Under the pieces are notes generated by a model. That model made no database searches and was not told the DNA's origin. It worked only from the letters and a program-made list of their open reading frames with translations. A program made the translations under genes and the position numbers. 64,000 bases of DNA from Mucilaginibacter sp. SJ (GTDB lineage Bacteria; Bacteroidota; Bacteroidia; Sphingobacteriales; Sphingobacteriaceae): assembly GCF_028993635.1 (NCBI RefSeq), contig NZ_CP118631.1, positions 1 to 64,000 on the forward strand, given 5' to 3'. This document shows positions 53,997 to 62,806 of the stretch, piece by piece (the first letter of the stretch is position 1; every line of letters begins with the position of its first letter).

Positions 53997-55175
53997 TCAA
54001 ATAATTATTACAATTTCCTCTGTTTTGAGCCGTCCTTTTTTCTGCTCTTTAAGCAGTTTGTAAAACGGAAGCTGTTCGAGCATATCCAGCCACTTACTGC
54101 TTAATCCCCACAATTGCAGCCTTAGCTCCTGCATACCTGATGCTATAAAACTGTGTACCTTGAGGATACTTACCTCGCCGATCTTACCGATTGACATTGT
54201 TATCTTCCAGCTTAACATAGCCCATAATAGTTTGCTGTAAAGTGCACAGGTGATACGGTGGGTATTTCCTTTAGGCATCTGATGGATCTTCAACGATGAT
54301 TTCCAGCCTTTGAACACCAACTCGATCTGCCAGCGGAGATGATAGAGTTTCCGGATCAGTTCGGCACTGTAAGTGCTATCCAGGTTGGTTACAATGAAAT
54401 TAAAGCCTGCTCTGAGCTTGAAAAGCGCTGTTGTCTGATGGCCTTTCTTTTTGTTGTATTTATCGGTATGGCTTATCCGGTTGTTTTTTATTTCATCACT
54501 TACCGGTTCAATAATCATCCGGACAGGTAGCTTGTCTTTTCCAATATAAACTAAACCGTCAAATGCTTTTCCTGATTTTTGTAAAGCGGTCAGGTCCAGC
54601 TCCTGGTATACTTCATTACGCAGAATGTGTATCGATGTTTTGGGGCTTAACTTATTGACAAAGAATGCCTTCTTTTCGATAATGTTGCTCATATAAGCAA
54701 TATGGCTATAACCCAGGTCTCTCATGTATAATACACCCGGTCGAATCATCTGCTGATCGAGGTGGCTTTCTTTCTGGTCATTGCAATTGCCCGGTGTTAG
54801 CCTGATATCACAACTTCCACTTTTGATCCCAAACTCAAACTGCAGGGCCGCGCCAGCTTTTATCCCGCAGCCTTTTGTCCCCGGATAAACATCCGCCATT
54901 GCCTCCGGTAAGGCAAAACGTGTGGAATCTTTGATGTTGATCTCAAGCCCTTGTATCTCTCTACAAGGCAATTCTATCGCTAAAAGTCGCTCCAGAGCCC
55001 CTTTGATAAACTCCGTCAGCCCTTCATTATACTTTTGATGCAGGGCCTGTTTTGATATATTAAGTGAATGCCTTAACATCAGCTGCATACTCATGCCATT
55101 AAATGATTGATTGCTGTCAAATAGCAGCGTATCCAGAAGATCTGATCCGCTTATCTTCCTTAAACGTTTGATCAC
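53997..55175 (-). CDS. IS4 family transposase
   Basis: The 392-residue DDE transposase has the IS4 YREK signature YHLRWQIELVFKGWK (Y-x2-R-x3-E-x6-K) near residues 285-300, whose Glu is the third catalytic residue. The first Asp is likely in EINIKDSTRFALPE and the second in VLYMRDLGYSH. The best start codon found is GTG at 55175, but convincing coding sequence continues 37 codons upstream (to 55286) without an ATG, GTG or TTG, for example GLFRRLKAELFDH and FLDTLAKNTG, so the real start may be non-standard or altered. The C-terminal end looks complete. Confidence 0.9.
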   Translation of the reverse strand: MIKRLRKISGSDLLDTLLFDSNQSFNGMSMQLMLRHSLNISKQALHQKYNEGLTEFIKGALERLLAIELPCREIQGLEINIKDSTRFALPEAMADVYPGTKGCGIKAGAALQFEFGIKSGSCDIRLTPGNCNDQKESHLDQQMIRPGVLYMRDLGYSHIAYMSNIIEKKAFFVNKLSPKTSIHILRNEVYQELDLTALQKSGKAFDGLVYIGKDKLPVRMIIEPVSDEIKNNRISHTDKYNKKKGHQTTALFKLRAGFNFIVTNLDSTYSAELIRKLYHLRWQIELVFKGWKSSLKIHQMPKGNTHRITCALYSKLLWAMLSWKITMSIGKIGEVSILKVHSFIASGMQELRLQLWGLSSKWLDMLEQLPFYKLLKEQKKGRLKTEEIVIII

Positions 55176-55316
55176 TCCCGTGTTTTTAGCAAGGGTATCA
55201 AGAAATCCATGGTCAAATAATTCCGCTTTTAAGCGTCTAAATAACCCTGTCAGGTTTGGTTGGCCGATTCTTGCTCTTAAAAATTTTTATACTACTCCTT
55301 AAATTGACGGCTATGC

Positions 55317-55324
55317 CTGACGAA
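55317..55324. repeat. Target site duplication, right copy
   Basis: CTGACGAA directly follows the right inverted repeat and equals 53786-53793. Confidence 0.85.
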
Positions 55325-55453
55325 GGGGCTTATTCGTTAGTAAAAAAAACTAATTAATAACGTATGTTTAAAGATAAGCTATTAATGTAAGTTGCTGTTA
55401 TACAGTTGAAGTGCAATTTTTGTGAAATGGCTCTACAAAGTGAAGTACCGCCC

Positions 55454-56350
55454 TTAAGTTATCCACTCTATTTCAAAATACCGTAGTACGGCCTTATAAT
55501 TATCCTGAGCTGTAAGACAGGTATCTAACAGATATTCTTTTACGTGATTCCACTCCTGCAATCCTCTGTAATAAAAGAGCTTCAGGTCTTCATCTATAAT
55601 AAATGGTACAATATTATTGGCAAGGCATTCTTTAAACATGATCAATCGACCGACACGGCCGTTGCCGTCCTGAAAAGGATGAATAATTTCAAACTGATAA
55701 TGGAAGTTAATAATATCTTGAAGGTTTTTCTTTTGGATACTGTGGTAATCAGCGAGTATTTCTCTCATTTTTGCTGGAACTTCCTTTGGATGACATGTTT
55801 CATTACCTCCCACTTCGTTTGGGAGCTTTTTGTATTCACCAACATTAAACCAATCTTTTCTGCTGTCGGAAGTGCCCGATTTTAGCAAAAAATGTAATTC
55901 CTTTATAAATGTTTCTGTTAGTTTGGACATTGCTTTATCGATGATCAGATCGATACAACGAAAGTGATTGCTCGTCTCAATAATGTCATCTACATTGACA
56001 CTTTCTTTAGTAGCTCCAATAGTATTGGTCTCAAAAATATACCTGGTTTGGTCATGAGTTAGTTTGCTTCCTTCAATACGATTGGAATTATAGGTTAGGT
56101 CAATCTGCGTACGGTGATATATACCACCTTTAAGTTTCATGTCCTTTTGCTCTTTCAAATTATTTAGCAAAACATTGTCACTAAATCTTTTCCTGGTTTC
56201 TTTTTCCGGTAGCATTGCATCTGCGGGAATATTCCAGGTTTTACCGGTTAGGAAGGCTCCTTTAATTTTCCCTGTAGCACAGTAATTCCGTATGGTCCTT
56301 TCCGGGGTCTTCCATTTTTTTGCAAATTCGCTTACCGAAATGTAATTCAT
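55454..56350 (-). CDS. Fic family protein with N-terminal helix-turn-helix
   Basis: The 298-residue probable AMP-transferase has a Fic motif HPFQDGNGRVGR, with catalytic His224, that moves AMP (or another nucleotide) onto a target hydroxyl. An inhibitory-helix motif SNRIEG (about 89-94) lies on the N-terminal side of the Fic fold, marking a class II, self-inhibited Fic protein. Residues 1-50 (SVSEFAKKWKTPERTIRNYC) form a helix-turn-helix of the excisionase/MerR type. No separate antitoxin gene is adjacent. Twin palindromes in front of the gene suggest autoregulation by the DNA-binding domain. The target is unknown. Confidence 0.92.
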   Translation of the reverse strand: MNYISVSEFAKKWKTPERTIRNYCATGKIKGAFLTGKTWNIPADAMLPEKETRKRFSDNVLLNNLKEQKDMKLKGGIYHRTQIDLTYNSNRIEGSKLTHDQTRYIFETNTIGATKESVNVDDIIETSNHFRCIDLIIDKAMSKLTETFIKELHFLLKSGTSDSRKDWFNVGEYKKLPNEVGGNETCHPKEVPAKMREILADYHSIQKKNLQDIINFHYQFEIIHPFQDGNGRVGRLIMFKECLANNIVPFIIDEDLKLFYYRGLQEWNHVKEYLLDTCLTAQDNYKAVLRYFEIEWIT

Positions 56351-56362
56351 AATCTAATGACT

Positions 56363-56429
56363 TTGCCGTTATCGGCAAATATATAACAAATAGAGCTCGA
56401 TTTTTGTATTTATTTGCCGATAACGGCAA
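56363..56429 (-). promoter_or_regulatory. Twin palindromic operators and promoter of the fic gene
   Basis: TTGCCGTTATCGGCAA (56363-56378) and its inverted copy TTGCCGATAACGGCAA (56414-56429) are each palindromic except for the four central bases. Their centres are 51 bases apart, about five helical turns. A TATATTTG sequence on the minus strand (56376-56383) matches the Bacteroidota -7 element and overlaps the operator nearest the gene. This layout fits repression by a dimeric DNA-binding protein, possibly with looping. Confidence 0.7.
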
Positions 56430-56499
56430 TGGTTACGGAGGGTTTTCAGTTTATCAATTTGTCAGCTTCCTTGTCAAATACGCGGCGGTGACTGGTAAA

Positions 56500-57417
56500 C
56501 TATTTAACCGGCAAATGCACCTCTGCCATCATACACCTTGCGCTGCCGCCACCGTTGGTTTCTATGGTATTTATATCAGCATAAACCAGCTTTCCATACT
56601 GTTGTAAAGCGGAACGTTGCGCTTCAGTCAAAGCGCTGAAAGCGTTTTGCGACATCACGATCAAAGCATCACCGGCTTTGTTCTTCACCTCCAGCATATT
56701 GCCTGCAAACTGGTTCATCTGCTCAAAAGTGATCTCAATAATTTCTTTGTGCGATGATTTTAACGATTCGATAACCGTTATTCTTTCATGCGGGTTAGGA
56801 ATACTGTTTAGGCAGATCACCGCGAACCGGCTGCCGATGCACATCAATACATTGGTATGATAAATAGCCTTGCCTTTTTCATCTATAGCTTCAAAACTAA
56901 TGGGCTGATACCCCGATTGCTCACAGAAATAATTAAGCACATCTTTATCTGTCCGGGGAGACAGGCATGCGTAGGCTATCTTATTCTCCCTGTCAAGTAC
57001 CATACTGCCGGTACCTTCTAAAAAGCAGTGGTCACGCTCAAAACGGCTCAGGTCAATTACATGGGCTACTTTAAATTTATCCTCCAGGTTAGTTATGATA
57101 TCTTCCCTGCGCTCAAGCCGGCGGTTTTCGGCCTGCATAGGGTAAAGGAAAACGCCGCCATCGTTATGAAAAGATACCCAGTTGTTAGGAAATATTGAAT
57201 CGGGCGTATAGGGCTGTGGGGTGTCATCTACAACGCTAACATCTACACCATTATGGCGCAAAATGTTAACCATACTATTAAACTCACTCAAGGCTCTTTC
57301 CTGTACGCCATTTTTTTCGGCATCAGGGTTTTGGAAGGCATTGCTTGCAGCGGTTTCTTCGTTAAACCCGAAATTAACCGGGCAGATCATTAATATATGT
57401 GATGTTGATTGACTCAT
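56500..57417 (-). CDS. ctlX: Citrulline utilisation hydrolase CtlX-like (amidinotransferase fold)
   Basis: The 305-residue protein of the guanidine-modifying superfamily contains YTPDSIFPNNWVSFHNDGG, FLEGTGSMVLDRENKIAYAC, a His in YHTNVLMCIG and the catalytic Cys295 in GGGSARCMMAEVHLP. It matches the group named CtlX, seen in citrulline/ornithine gene sets. Start ATG 57417 (MSQSTSHILMI) was preferred; an in-frame ATG at 57429 is also possible. It is downstream of the arginine deiminase family gene in the same direction, with a 92-base repeat-bearing gap. Confidence 0.88.
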   Translation of the reverse strand: MSQSTSHILMICPVNFGFNEETAASNAFQNPDAEKNGVQERALSEFNSMVNILRHNGVDVSVVDDTPQPYTPDSIFPNNWVSFHNDGGVFLYPMQAENRRLERREDIITNLEDKFKVAHVIDLSRFERDHCFLEGTGSMVLDRENKIAYACLSPRTDKDVLNYFCEQSGYQPISFEAIDEKGKAIYHTNVLMCIGSRFAVICLNSIPNPHERITVIESLKSSHKEIIEITFEQMNQFAGNMLEVKNKAGDALIVMSQNAFSALTEAQRSALQQYGKLVYADINTIETNGGGSARCMMAEVHLPVK

Positions 57418-57440
57418 GATTCTTGTCATTATTTCATTGG

Positions 57441-57506
57441 GTCATTGAGTCATTTTTTTAATAAATCATGCAAAGCAATGACTTAATGACCAGATGACTC
57501 AATGAC
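57441..57506. repeat. Inverted repeat of TCATTGAGTCAT units
   Basis: GTCATTGAGTCAT (57441-57453) and ATGACTCAATGAC (57494-57506) are perfect 13-base inverted copies, with extra AATGAC units nearby. It lies between the deiminase and ctlX genes and could form an mRNA hairpin that sets their relative expression. Confidence 0.5.
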
Positions 57507-57509
57507 AAA

Positions 57510-58955
57510 TTAAATTACAGTATCCCTGAATACCGGCATGCTCATGCAATGGAAACCACCACGGGCACGGGAAAGTTCGGCTGAAGGCATTAATATTAGC
57601 GTATCAGTTAAACTTTGCGGATCAAGTTCATTATTCTCAAATTTTTGAAGCAGCTCGGCTACCCTGATCACATTAAAATCGCTTTCTTTAAAAGCCTCTA
57701 CAGTTTTATCATTCCGATCATATCCAACAACAACGCCTTCTTTTAAGGCCAGCAGGTTGCAGGAGTCTGTCCACTGTTCACGGGCATCAAAGGGGAAGGT
57801 GTTGTTGCCCGAGTAAATAAACTTGGTTTTTACACCGCTTTTGAGGTCGTTCTCGCTGATGTCAGAAAGCAGGTCCTCAATACAACCAAATAGCCTTGGT
57901 TTTTCATCTTTTTCAAACTGTACAATTTCCGCCCGTTCTTTTTGTTTTTTATCGGCAAACCATGATATCGGCTCGCGTTCTTCAATGGGGGCTTCGGCCA
58001 CCGCAAGCGAGCGGAGTAGTACCCAGGTATCGCGCTTTACCTGCGTAAAAACAGTATCGATATGCATATAATCACGCTTGTTTGGAATTTTTACGATGGT
58101 TACCTTCTTCACTACATCGTGCTCAAACAGGAGCCTGATCGCTTCATTAGCACCGCTGACAGATGTCCGCTCGCTGCAGCCAATCACTAAATGATCAGGA
58201 CTTACCATCATCACATCGCCGCCTTCTAAAGTTGTGCGGCCTTCAGCATCTTCGCCCGGGCGTAAAAAATGCTGCGCGGTTTCAGGAATCTCCAAAATAT
58301 TATCGCGGTAAGCTTCAAACAGCGGATGATTGAAAAATATGTAACGCATCAGCAAAGTTTCGCGGAAACGGGCTTTCTTTGCCGGCTTGTTGAGCAGCAT
58401 ATGATTATTAACCGCTATACCCAAATCCCTCGAAAAAATAAGATTGGGGATAGGGGCAAAGATCATTTCTTCGGTTGTTAACGAACCCGAAATAAAGATC
58501 TTGGCCAGCTCAACCGGGTCAGTATCGGTAAGCTGCCGTTGTAAACGGTAATTGCAGCTTTCAACCGCGCATACAGCAGCTACCAGTTTTTTACGGATAT
58601 CCGGCTGCTGTAAAATATCGGCCAGCAGGGTTTGGATCTCGATAACCTTATCTGATGAATGGAAGCCTGCATTATCGGGTTTAAAAAACGAACGGCGCGT
58701 TGCTTCATCATCAATTTGATGCAGCTTGCCTTTTATTTTATCCGGGTCAAGAAAATAGAGCAACAGCTTTACGTAGTAATCGTATTCATTCCTGCGTACC
58801 GTATCCAGGTGAATTATATCTTCAAAAAGCCAGTCCTGCGCCTTTGAAGGCACAACTTTGCCCAAACCGCTATCCGGACTATGAATAAGCAAAGTGCGGA
58901 GTGTACCAATTTCGGAGGTTACATCTATTTTAAAATCGGAGTTGGTTATTGTCAT
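57510..58955 (-). CDS. Arginine deiminase family protein
   Basis: The 481-residue protein is of the guanidine-modifying superfamily and resembles arginine deiminase, which converts arginine to citrulline and ammonia. Motifs are GTLRTLLIHSPDSGLGKVVP, FSRDLGIAVNNHMLLNKPA, EGGDVMMVSPDHLVIGCSER, HIDTVFTQV and the catalytic Cys470 in GGFHCMSMP. At 481 residues it is about 70 longer than classical ArcA. Next to ctlX it suggests an arginine-to-citrulline-to-ornithine route. No arcB or arcC (carbamate pathway) genes are adjacent. Confidence 0.88.
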   Translation of the reverse strand: MTITNSDFKIDVTSEIGTLRTLLIHSPDSGLGKVVPSKAQDWLFEDIIHLDTVRRNEYDYYVKLLLYFLDPDKIKGKLHQIDDEATRRSFFKPDNAGFHSSDKVIEIQTLLADILQQPDIRKKLVAAVCAVESCNYRLQRQLTDTDPVELAKIFISGSLTTEEMIFAPIPNLIFSRDLGIAVNNHMLLNKPAKKARFRETLLMRYIFFNHPLFEAYRDNILEIPETAQHFLRPGEDAEGRTTLEGGDVMMVSPDHLVIGCSERTSVSGANEAIRLLFEHDVVKKVTIVKIPNKRDYMHIDTVFTQVKRDTWVLLRSLAVAEAPIEEREPISWFADKKQKERAEIVQFEKDEKPRLFGCIEDLLSDISENDLKSGVKTKFIYSGNNTFPFDAREQWTDSCNLLALKEGVVVGYDRNDKTVEAFKESDFNVIRVAELLQKFENNELDPQSLTDTLILMPSAELSRARGGFHCMSMPVFRDTVI

Positions 58956-59097
58956 AAAACACTATAATCGTAACACAAATCTATCAGAAATTAAATTACA
59001 AAACGGGCTTACCCGGCAAAATTAGGCCGGGTAATATTTGCCTGTTCTTTTAATTCAATATAAAACGTTTTATGTGTTGATTATATGTTGCTGCTTT

Positions 59098-59412
59098 CTA
59101 ATCGGCAATCTCCCGGTAAGTGTTCCTTTCCATGCTTACGTTTAGCCTTTGCAACATAGCCTTCATATCAAAGCCCTGTTGCTGATATAGCTGCTGCACT
59201 GCTTCTTTAGCCTTTTGCAAAACATCCTCATTTTGCCAAATGGCAGTTGTAATGCAAATGAGGTTGCCTTGCTCATCATAACGTTCAAAAGCCCTGTCTT
59301 CAGTAAAGCCCTCAAGTTTTTTAATAAAATCCCTGTTGACTTTCATACGTTCTTTAAATTCCTGTTCAGCTGTTGCGGGAACAATAAATTGATCTATAAA
59401 TATCTGTTTCAT
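59098..59412 (-). CDS. Antibiotic biosynthesis monooxygenase (ABM) domain protein
   Basis: The 104-residue protein has the ABM ferredoxin-like fold: opening strand IFIDQFIVPATAEQEFKERM, FIKKLEGF and a central strand around LICITTAIWQNEDVLQKAKE. Such small dimeric proteins include cofactor-free monooxygenases and stress proteins. The activity is unknown. It is 66 bases downstream of an AraC-type regulator gene read the same way, which may control it. Confidence 0.8.
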   Translation of the reverse strand: MKQIFIDQFIVPATAEQEFKERMKVNRDFIKKLEGFTEDRAFERYDEQGNLICITTAIWQNEDVLQKAKEAVQQLYQQQGFDMKAMLQRLNVSMERNTYREIAD

Positions 59413-59478
59413 GATTATCCTTGTTTTTCTTCAAAAATCGGGATAATGGAAGCTCAATACTTGTAAAAAATCATTGAT

Positions 59479-60252
59479 TTACCAGGCTTGCGGTATTTTA
59501 AAGAAATCGGTGGGGTTTAACCCTGTAAACAGTTTAAATTCCTTATTGAAATGCGGCTGATCAAAGTACCCGGCTTCTAAAGCTACCTGGCTGAGCGAAC
59601 CGTTTTTAGGTTTACTATCAACTATCGACCTGATCTTAATGATATTGGAAAACTGCTTTGGCGAAGTACCAACCACTCGCCTGAAGCGTTTTTCAAATGC
59701 ATCCTGGCTTATATAATGTGTATCGGCAAGGTCCTTAATTTTGATCATGCCTTTTGATAAGCGGACCTTTTGCAGGGCAGATATGATCAACTGGTCCTGT
59801 TTGTGGCTTTCAATATGTTTAAGCAGAAATTGTTCGGTGATGATTACCCGTTGCTGATTATTGGCAGCTTCTGCCAGTTGTTCTTCAATTAACACTAATT
59901 CACACCGGTCAATAAAGTTATCAAGCGGCAGAGTTGTTTCAAACAATTCATGAAGCGGATTTTTAAAAAACGCTGTCGCTCCGGCTGCTTTAAATAAAAC
60001 CAGCATATTGCCTGTGCCTGATGCGTAATTAATTAGCCTGGGCGATTTTTTTAAGCCGGTGATCAAAGAAGAGGGAAGTTTACCGCTATGTGCCTCGGTA
60101 ATATCGCTAATCTTGCCACCGTACCTGAACGCCATTACCAGCGATGTATCGGGCAAAATACGATTGACCAGATCATTTGCAGTCTCGATAAAAACGTATT
60201 GCCGTATAAAAGGCTTTAGTATTTCGCCGGGCGTAAAGCGTTCAATATGCAT
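59479..60252 (-). CDS. AraC family transcriptional regulator
   Basis: The 257-residue regulator has an N-terminal sensor region of the DUF6597 type (FTPGEILKPFIRQYVFIE and PDTSLVMAFRYGGKIS) and a C-terminal AraC helix-turn-helix domain (about 160-255, IKDLADTHYISQDAFEKRFR and LSQVALEAGYFDQPHFNKEF). The inducer is unknown. It sits directly upstream of the ABM-domain gene, a common pairing. Confidence 0.9.
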   Translation of the reverse strand: MHIERFTPGEILKPFIRQYVFIETANDLVNRILPDTSLVMAFRYGGKISDITEAHSGKLPSSLITGLKKSPRLINYASGTGNMLVLFKAAGATAFFKNPLHELFETTLPLDNFIDRCELVLIEEQLAEAANNQQRVIITEQFLLKHIESHKQDQLIISALQKVRLSKGMIKIKDLADTHYISQDAFEKRFRRVVGTSPKQFSNIIKIRSIVDSKPKNGSLSQVALEAGYFDQPHFNKEFKLFTGLNPTDFFKIPQAW

Positions 60253-60313
60253 TTAACTAAGATACAGAATTTGTTGATCAGAAAATTCCCGCCCGGCACG
60301 GTTCAGGATTGTA

Positions 60314-62800
60314 TCAATACGGATCAACGTCGGGCTGTACAATACTGCCCGTGCTAAGTTTGGTTGTATAATACTGAGTGATCACATCCCTTAAAACAGT
60401 TTTTGCTTTTATGATAGAGATCCCATCCTTCTCAAATTTGAGCATAATGCTTTTAATGTAATAATTGCGGATCCTGCTGATGAGCGGTTGCTCCGGGCCA
60501 ATCACCCGCTCTCCAAAATGCTCCCGGAGCCGCGCGCCGAGGTACTCTGCCTGGTTATGGAGTACATCAGGATTTTTATGTTTGATATCGAGGTTAATGA
60601 TGCGGTAGAAGGGAGGGTATTTAAAGCCCTTCCGCTCTTCCATCTCGGTAAAATATAGATCGGCGTAGTTGTTATCGATCACCTGCTTTAACACCCGGTG
60701 ATAAATATCATAGGTTTGCACAACTACTTTGCCCTGCTTGCCCCGCCGGCCGGCCCTGCCGCTTACCTGTGCAAGTAGCTGATAACCACGCTCGTTTGCC
60801 CTATAGTCAGGGAATTTCAGCAAGCTATCGGCGTTAATAATACCAATCAGTGTCACATCTGAAAAATCAAGCCCTTTGGCCACCATCTGGGTACCAACCA
60901 GGATATCTATTCTTTTTTCTTCCAGATCGTTAAGGATAGTTTGCAGGGAGTTCCGTGAACGTGTAGTATCCAGGTCCATTCGGGCAATCCGGGCTTCGGG
61001 CAGTAAAACGCTCAGTTCATCTTCAATTTTTTCGGTACCGAAGCCTTTATATTCCAGGTGGGTAGATCCGCAGGCGGGGCAAATGGATGGCGTATCTTCC
61101 TTGTAACCGCAGTAGTGGCAATGCAGCTTGCCGCTGCTTTTATGATAAGTAAGGCTTACATCGCAGTTGATACATTTAGGAGTATAAGCACATACTTTGC
61201 ACATCAGGATGGGGGCATATCCACGGCGGTTTTGGAATAAAATTACCTGCTCTTTATTTTCAAGTGCCTGTTTGATGCCCTCCATCAGCACACTGGTAAA
61301 GTGCGACTGGATAGTTTTTTGTTTGGTTTCATGAGCTATGCTCACCACCTGCACATCGGGCAGCTCAACGCCGCCAAAGCGTTCGGTGAGCTCTGCAAAA
61401 CCGTATTTGTGAGTGCGGGCGTTATAGTAGCTTTCAAAGGATGGCGTGGCCGAACCCAAAAGCACTTTACCCTGGTGCATGTTAGCCAAAAAAATCGAGG
61501 TGTCGCGTGCGTTGTAGCGCGGCGCCGGATCAAATTGCTTATATGATGTTTCGTGTTCTTCATCAACGATGATCAATCCCAGATCGGCAAAAGGTAAAAA
61601 CACGGACGACCGCGCGCCGAGCACAATCTTATACTCTCCGCTTAAAACTTTCTGCCAAACCTCCACCCGCTCATTGTCATTAAAACGCGAATGATAAACA
61701 CCGATATCCGCACCAAAATACATCCGTAGCCTTTCAATAATATGTGTTGTTAGGGCTATTTCAGGCAAAAGGTAAAGTACCTGTCTGCCGCTGCGTACAA
61801 TCTCTTCTATCAGCCTTACATATAATTGTGTTTTGCCTGATGAGGTTACGCCATGCAACAGCGTTACATCTTTTTCTTTAAACTGCCCGCGGATACTTTG
61901 AAGTACCTCTTTTTGCTGTTCGCTCAATTCAAAGTTGTTGCCTTCTTCTCCCTCTTCAAAATGCAGGCGGCTAACGCTCCTGTCTTCCGAAAAGAAGATC
62001 TCTTTTTCAATGAGCGATTTAATGCTTGACTCACCTGCACCGCTCTCTTCAATAAGTTCGTTTTTGGTGATGTTTTTTTGATGACGGGAAAGCTTGATGT
62101 AAGCTAATAGGGCATCGGCCTGTTTAGGCGCGCGCTTTTCCAATATCGGGAATAGCTCCCGCAGATTATCCTGGTTGTTATAAACCGGGTTAAGCGTAAT
62201 AAAAGTGCGTTTGCGGGGCTTATAACGTTCGTTCACCTCTTCGGATATGTTGATGATGTTTTTTTCAAACATCAGCTTCAATATCGGCATTACAGTTTTC
62301 TGCCCCAAAAGCTTGGTAATATCACTTATAGTAAGCTCCGGCTGAATTTCGAGAGCTTCAACAATTAAAAATTCCTTATCATGAAGCGTGGCTTTATCTA
62401 TCTCATATTCCCGGTTAAGCATAATGCGGGTTTCGCTGGCCAGTTTCAGTGCCGATGGCAGCGCGGCGTTCATAACTTCGCCTATGTTGCACATATAGTA
62501 ATCTGCCAGCCATTGCCAAAATTCAAGCTGTTTAAGGGTTACAACCGGCCGGTCATCCAAGATCTCGATGATATATTTGGCCTCGTACTTTTCGGGGGCC
62601 AGTTTGCCTATCTCTTTAACAATAGCTGTATAAAGCTTGCTTTTACCGAACTGCACCACTACTCTTTTGCCAATAGCAATAGCATCATTTTGCTCATAAG
62701 GAACCCGGTAGGTGTAGTTTTTTGAAATAGCCAATGGCAAAATCACTTCGGCAAAAAGTGTTTCACGATCGGTATGTTCAATTTCGGCAAACTCTAACAT
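60314..62800 (-). CDS. priA: Primosomal protein N' (replication restart helicase PriA)
   Basis: The 828-residue 3-to-5 superfamily 2 helicase reloads the replisome at stalled forks. It has an N-terminal 3-prime-binding domain (about 10-120), a winged helix, helicase core with Walker A GVTSSGKTQLYV and the DEEH box LIIVDEEHETSYKQFDPAPR, the zinc-binding insertion with eight cysteines (CKVCAYTPKCINCDVSLTYH to CHYCGYKEDTPSICPACGS), and QVSGRAGRRGKQGKVVVQT in the second lobe. It follows DUF423 by six bases, so it is co-transcribed with it. The length is typical. Confidence 0.96.
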   Translation of the reverse strand: MLEFAEIEHTDRETLFAEVILPLAISKNYTYRVPYEQNDAIAIGKRVVVQFGKSKLYTAIVKEIGKLAPEKYEAKYIIEILDDRPVVTLKQLEFWQWLADYYMCNIGEVMNAALPSALKLASETRIMLNREYEIDKATLHDKEFLIVEALEIQPELTISDITKLLGQKTVMPILKLMFEKNIINISEEVNERYKPRKRTFITLNPVYNNQDNLRELFPILEKRAPKQADALLAYIKLSRHQKNITKNELIEESGAGESSIKSLIEKEIFFSEDRSVSRLHFEEGEEGNNFELSEQQKEVLQSIRGQFKEKDVTLLHGVTSSGKTQLYVRLIEEIVRSGRQVLYLLPEIALTTHIIERLRMYFGADIGVYHSRFNDNERVEVWQKVLSGEYKIVLGARSSVFLPFADLGLIIVDEEHETSYKQFDPAPRYNARDTSIFLANMHQGKVLLGSATPSFESYYNARTHKYGFAELTERFGGVELPDVQVVSIAHETKQKTIQSHFTSVLMEGIKQALENKEQVILFQNRRGYAPILMCKVCAYTPKCINCDVSLTYHKSSGKLHCHYCGYKEDTPSICPACGSTHLEYKGFGTEKIEDELSVLLPEARIARMDLDTTRSRNSLQTILNDLEEKRIDILVGTQMVAKGLDFSDVTLIGIINADSLLKFPDYRANERGYQLLAQVSGRAGRRGKQGKVVVQTYDIYHRVLKQVIDNNYADLYFTEMEERKGFKYPPFYRIINLDIKHKNPDVLHNQAEYLGARLREHFGERVIGPEQPLISRIRNYYIKSIMLKFEKDGISIIKAKTVLRDVITQYYTTKLSTGSIVQPDVDPY

Positions 62801-62806
62801 TGTTTA

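Larger units (their letters stand above)
53794..55316 (-). mobile_element. Complete IS4-family insertion sequence, 1523 bp
   Basis: Perfect 19-bp terminal inverted repeats (GCATAGCCGTCAATTTAAG at 53794-53812 and its complement at 55298-55316) bound the element. It is flanked by 8-bp direct repeats CTGACGAA. One transposase frame is read on the minus strand. Near the left end a hairpin (GAAAGGCAGA at 53924-53933 with 53946-53955) is followed by T-rich sequence. Exact end repeats and target duplication suggest a fairly recent insertion. Confidence 0.92.
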
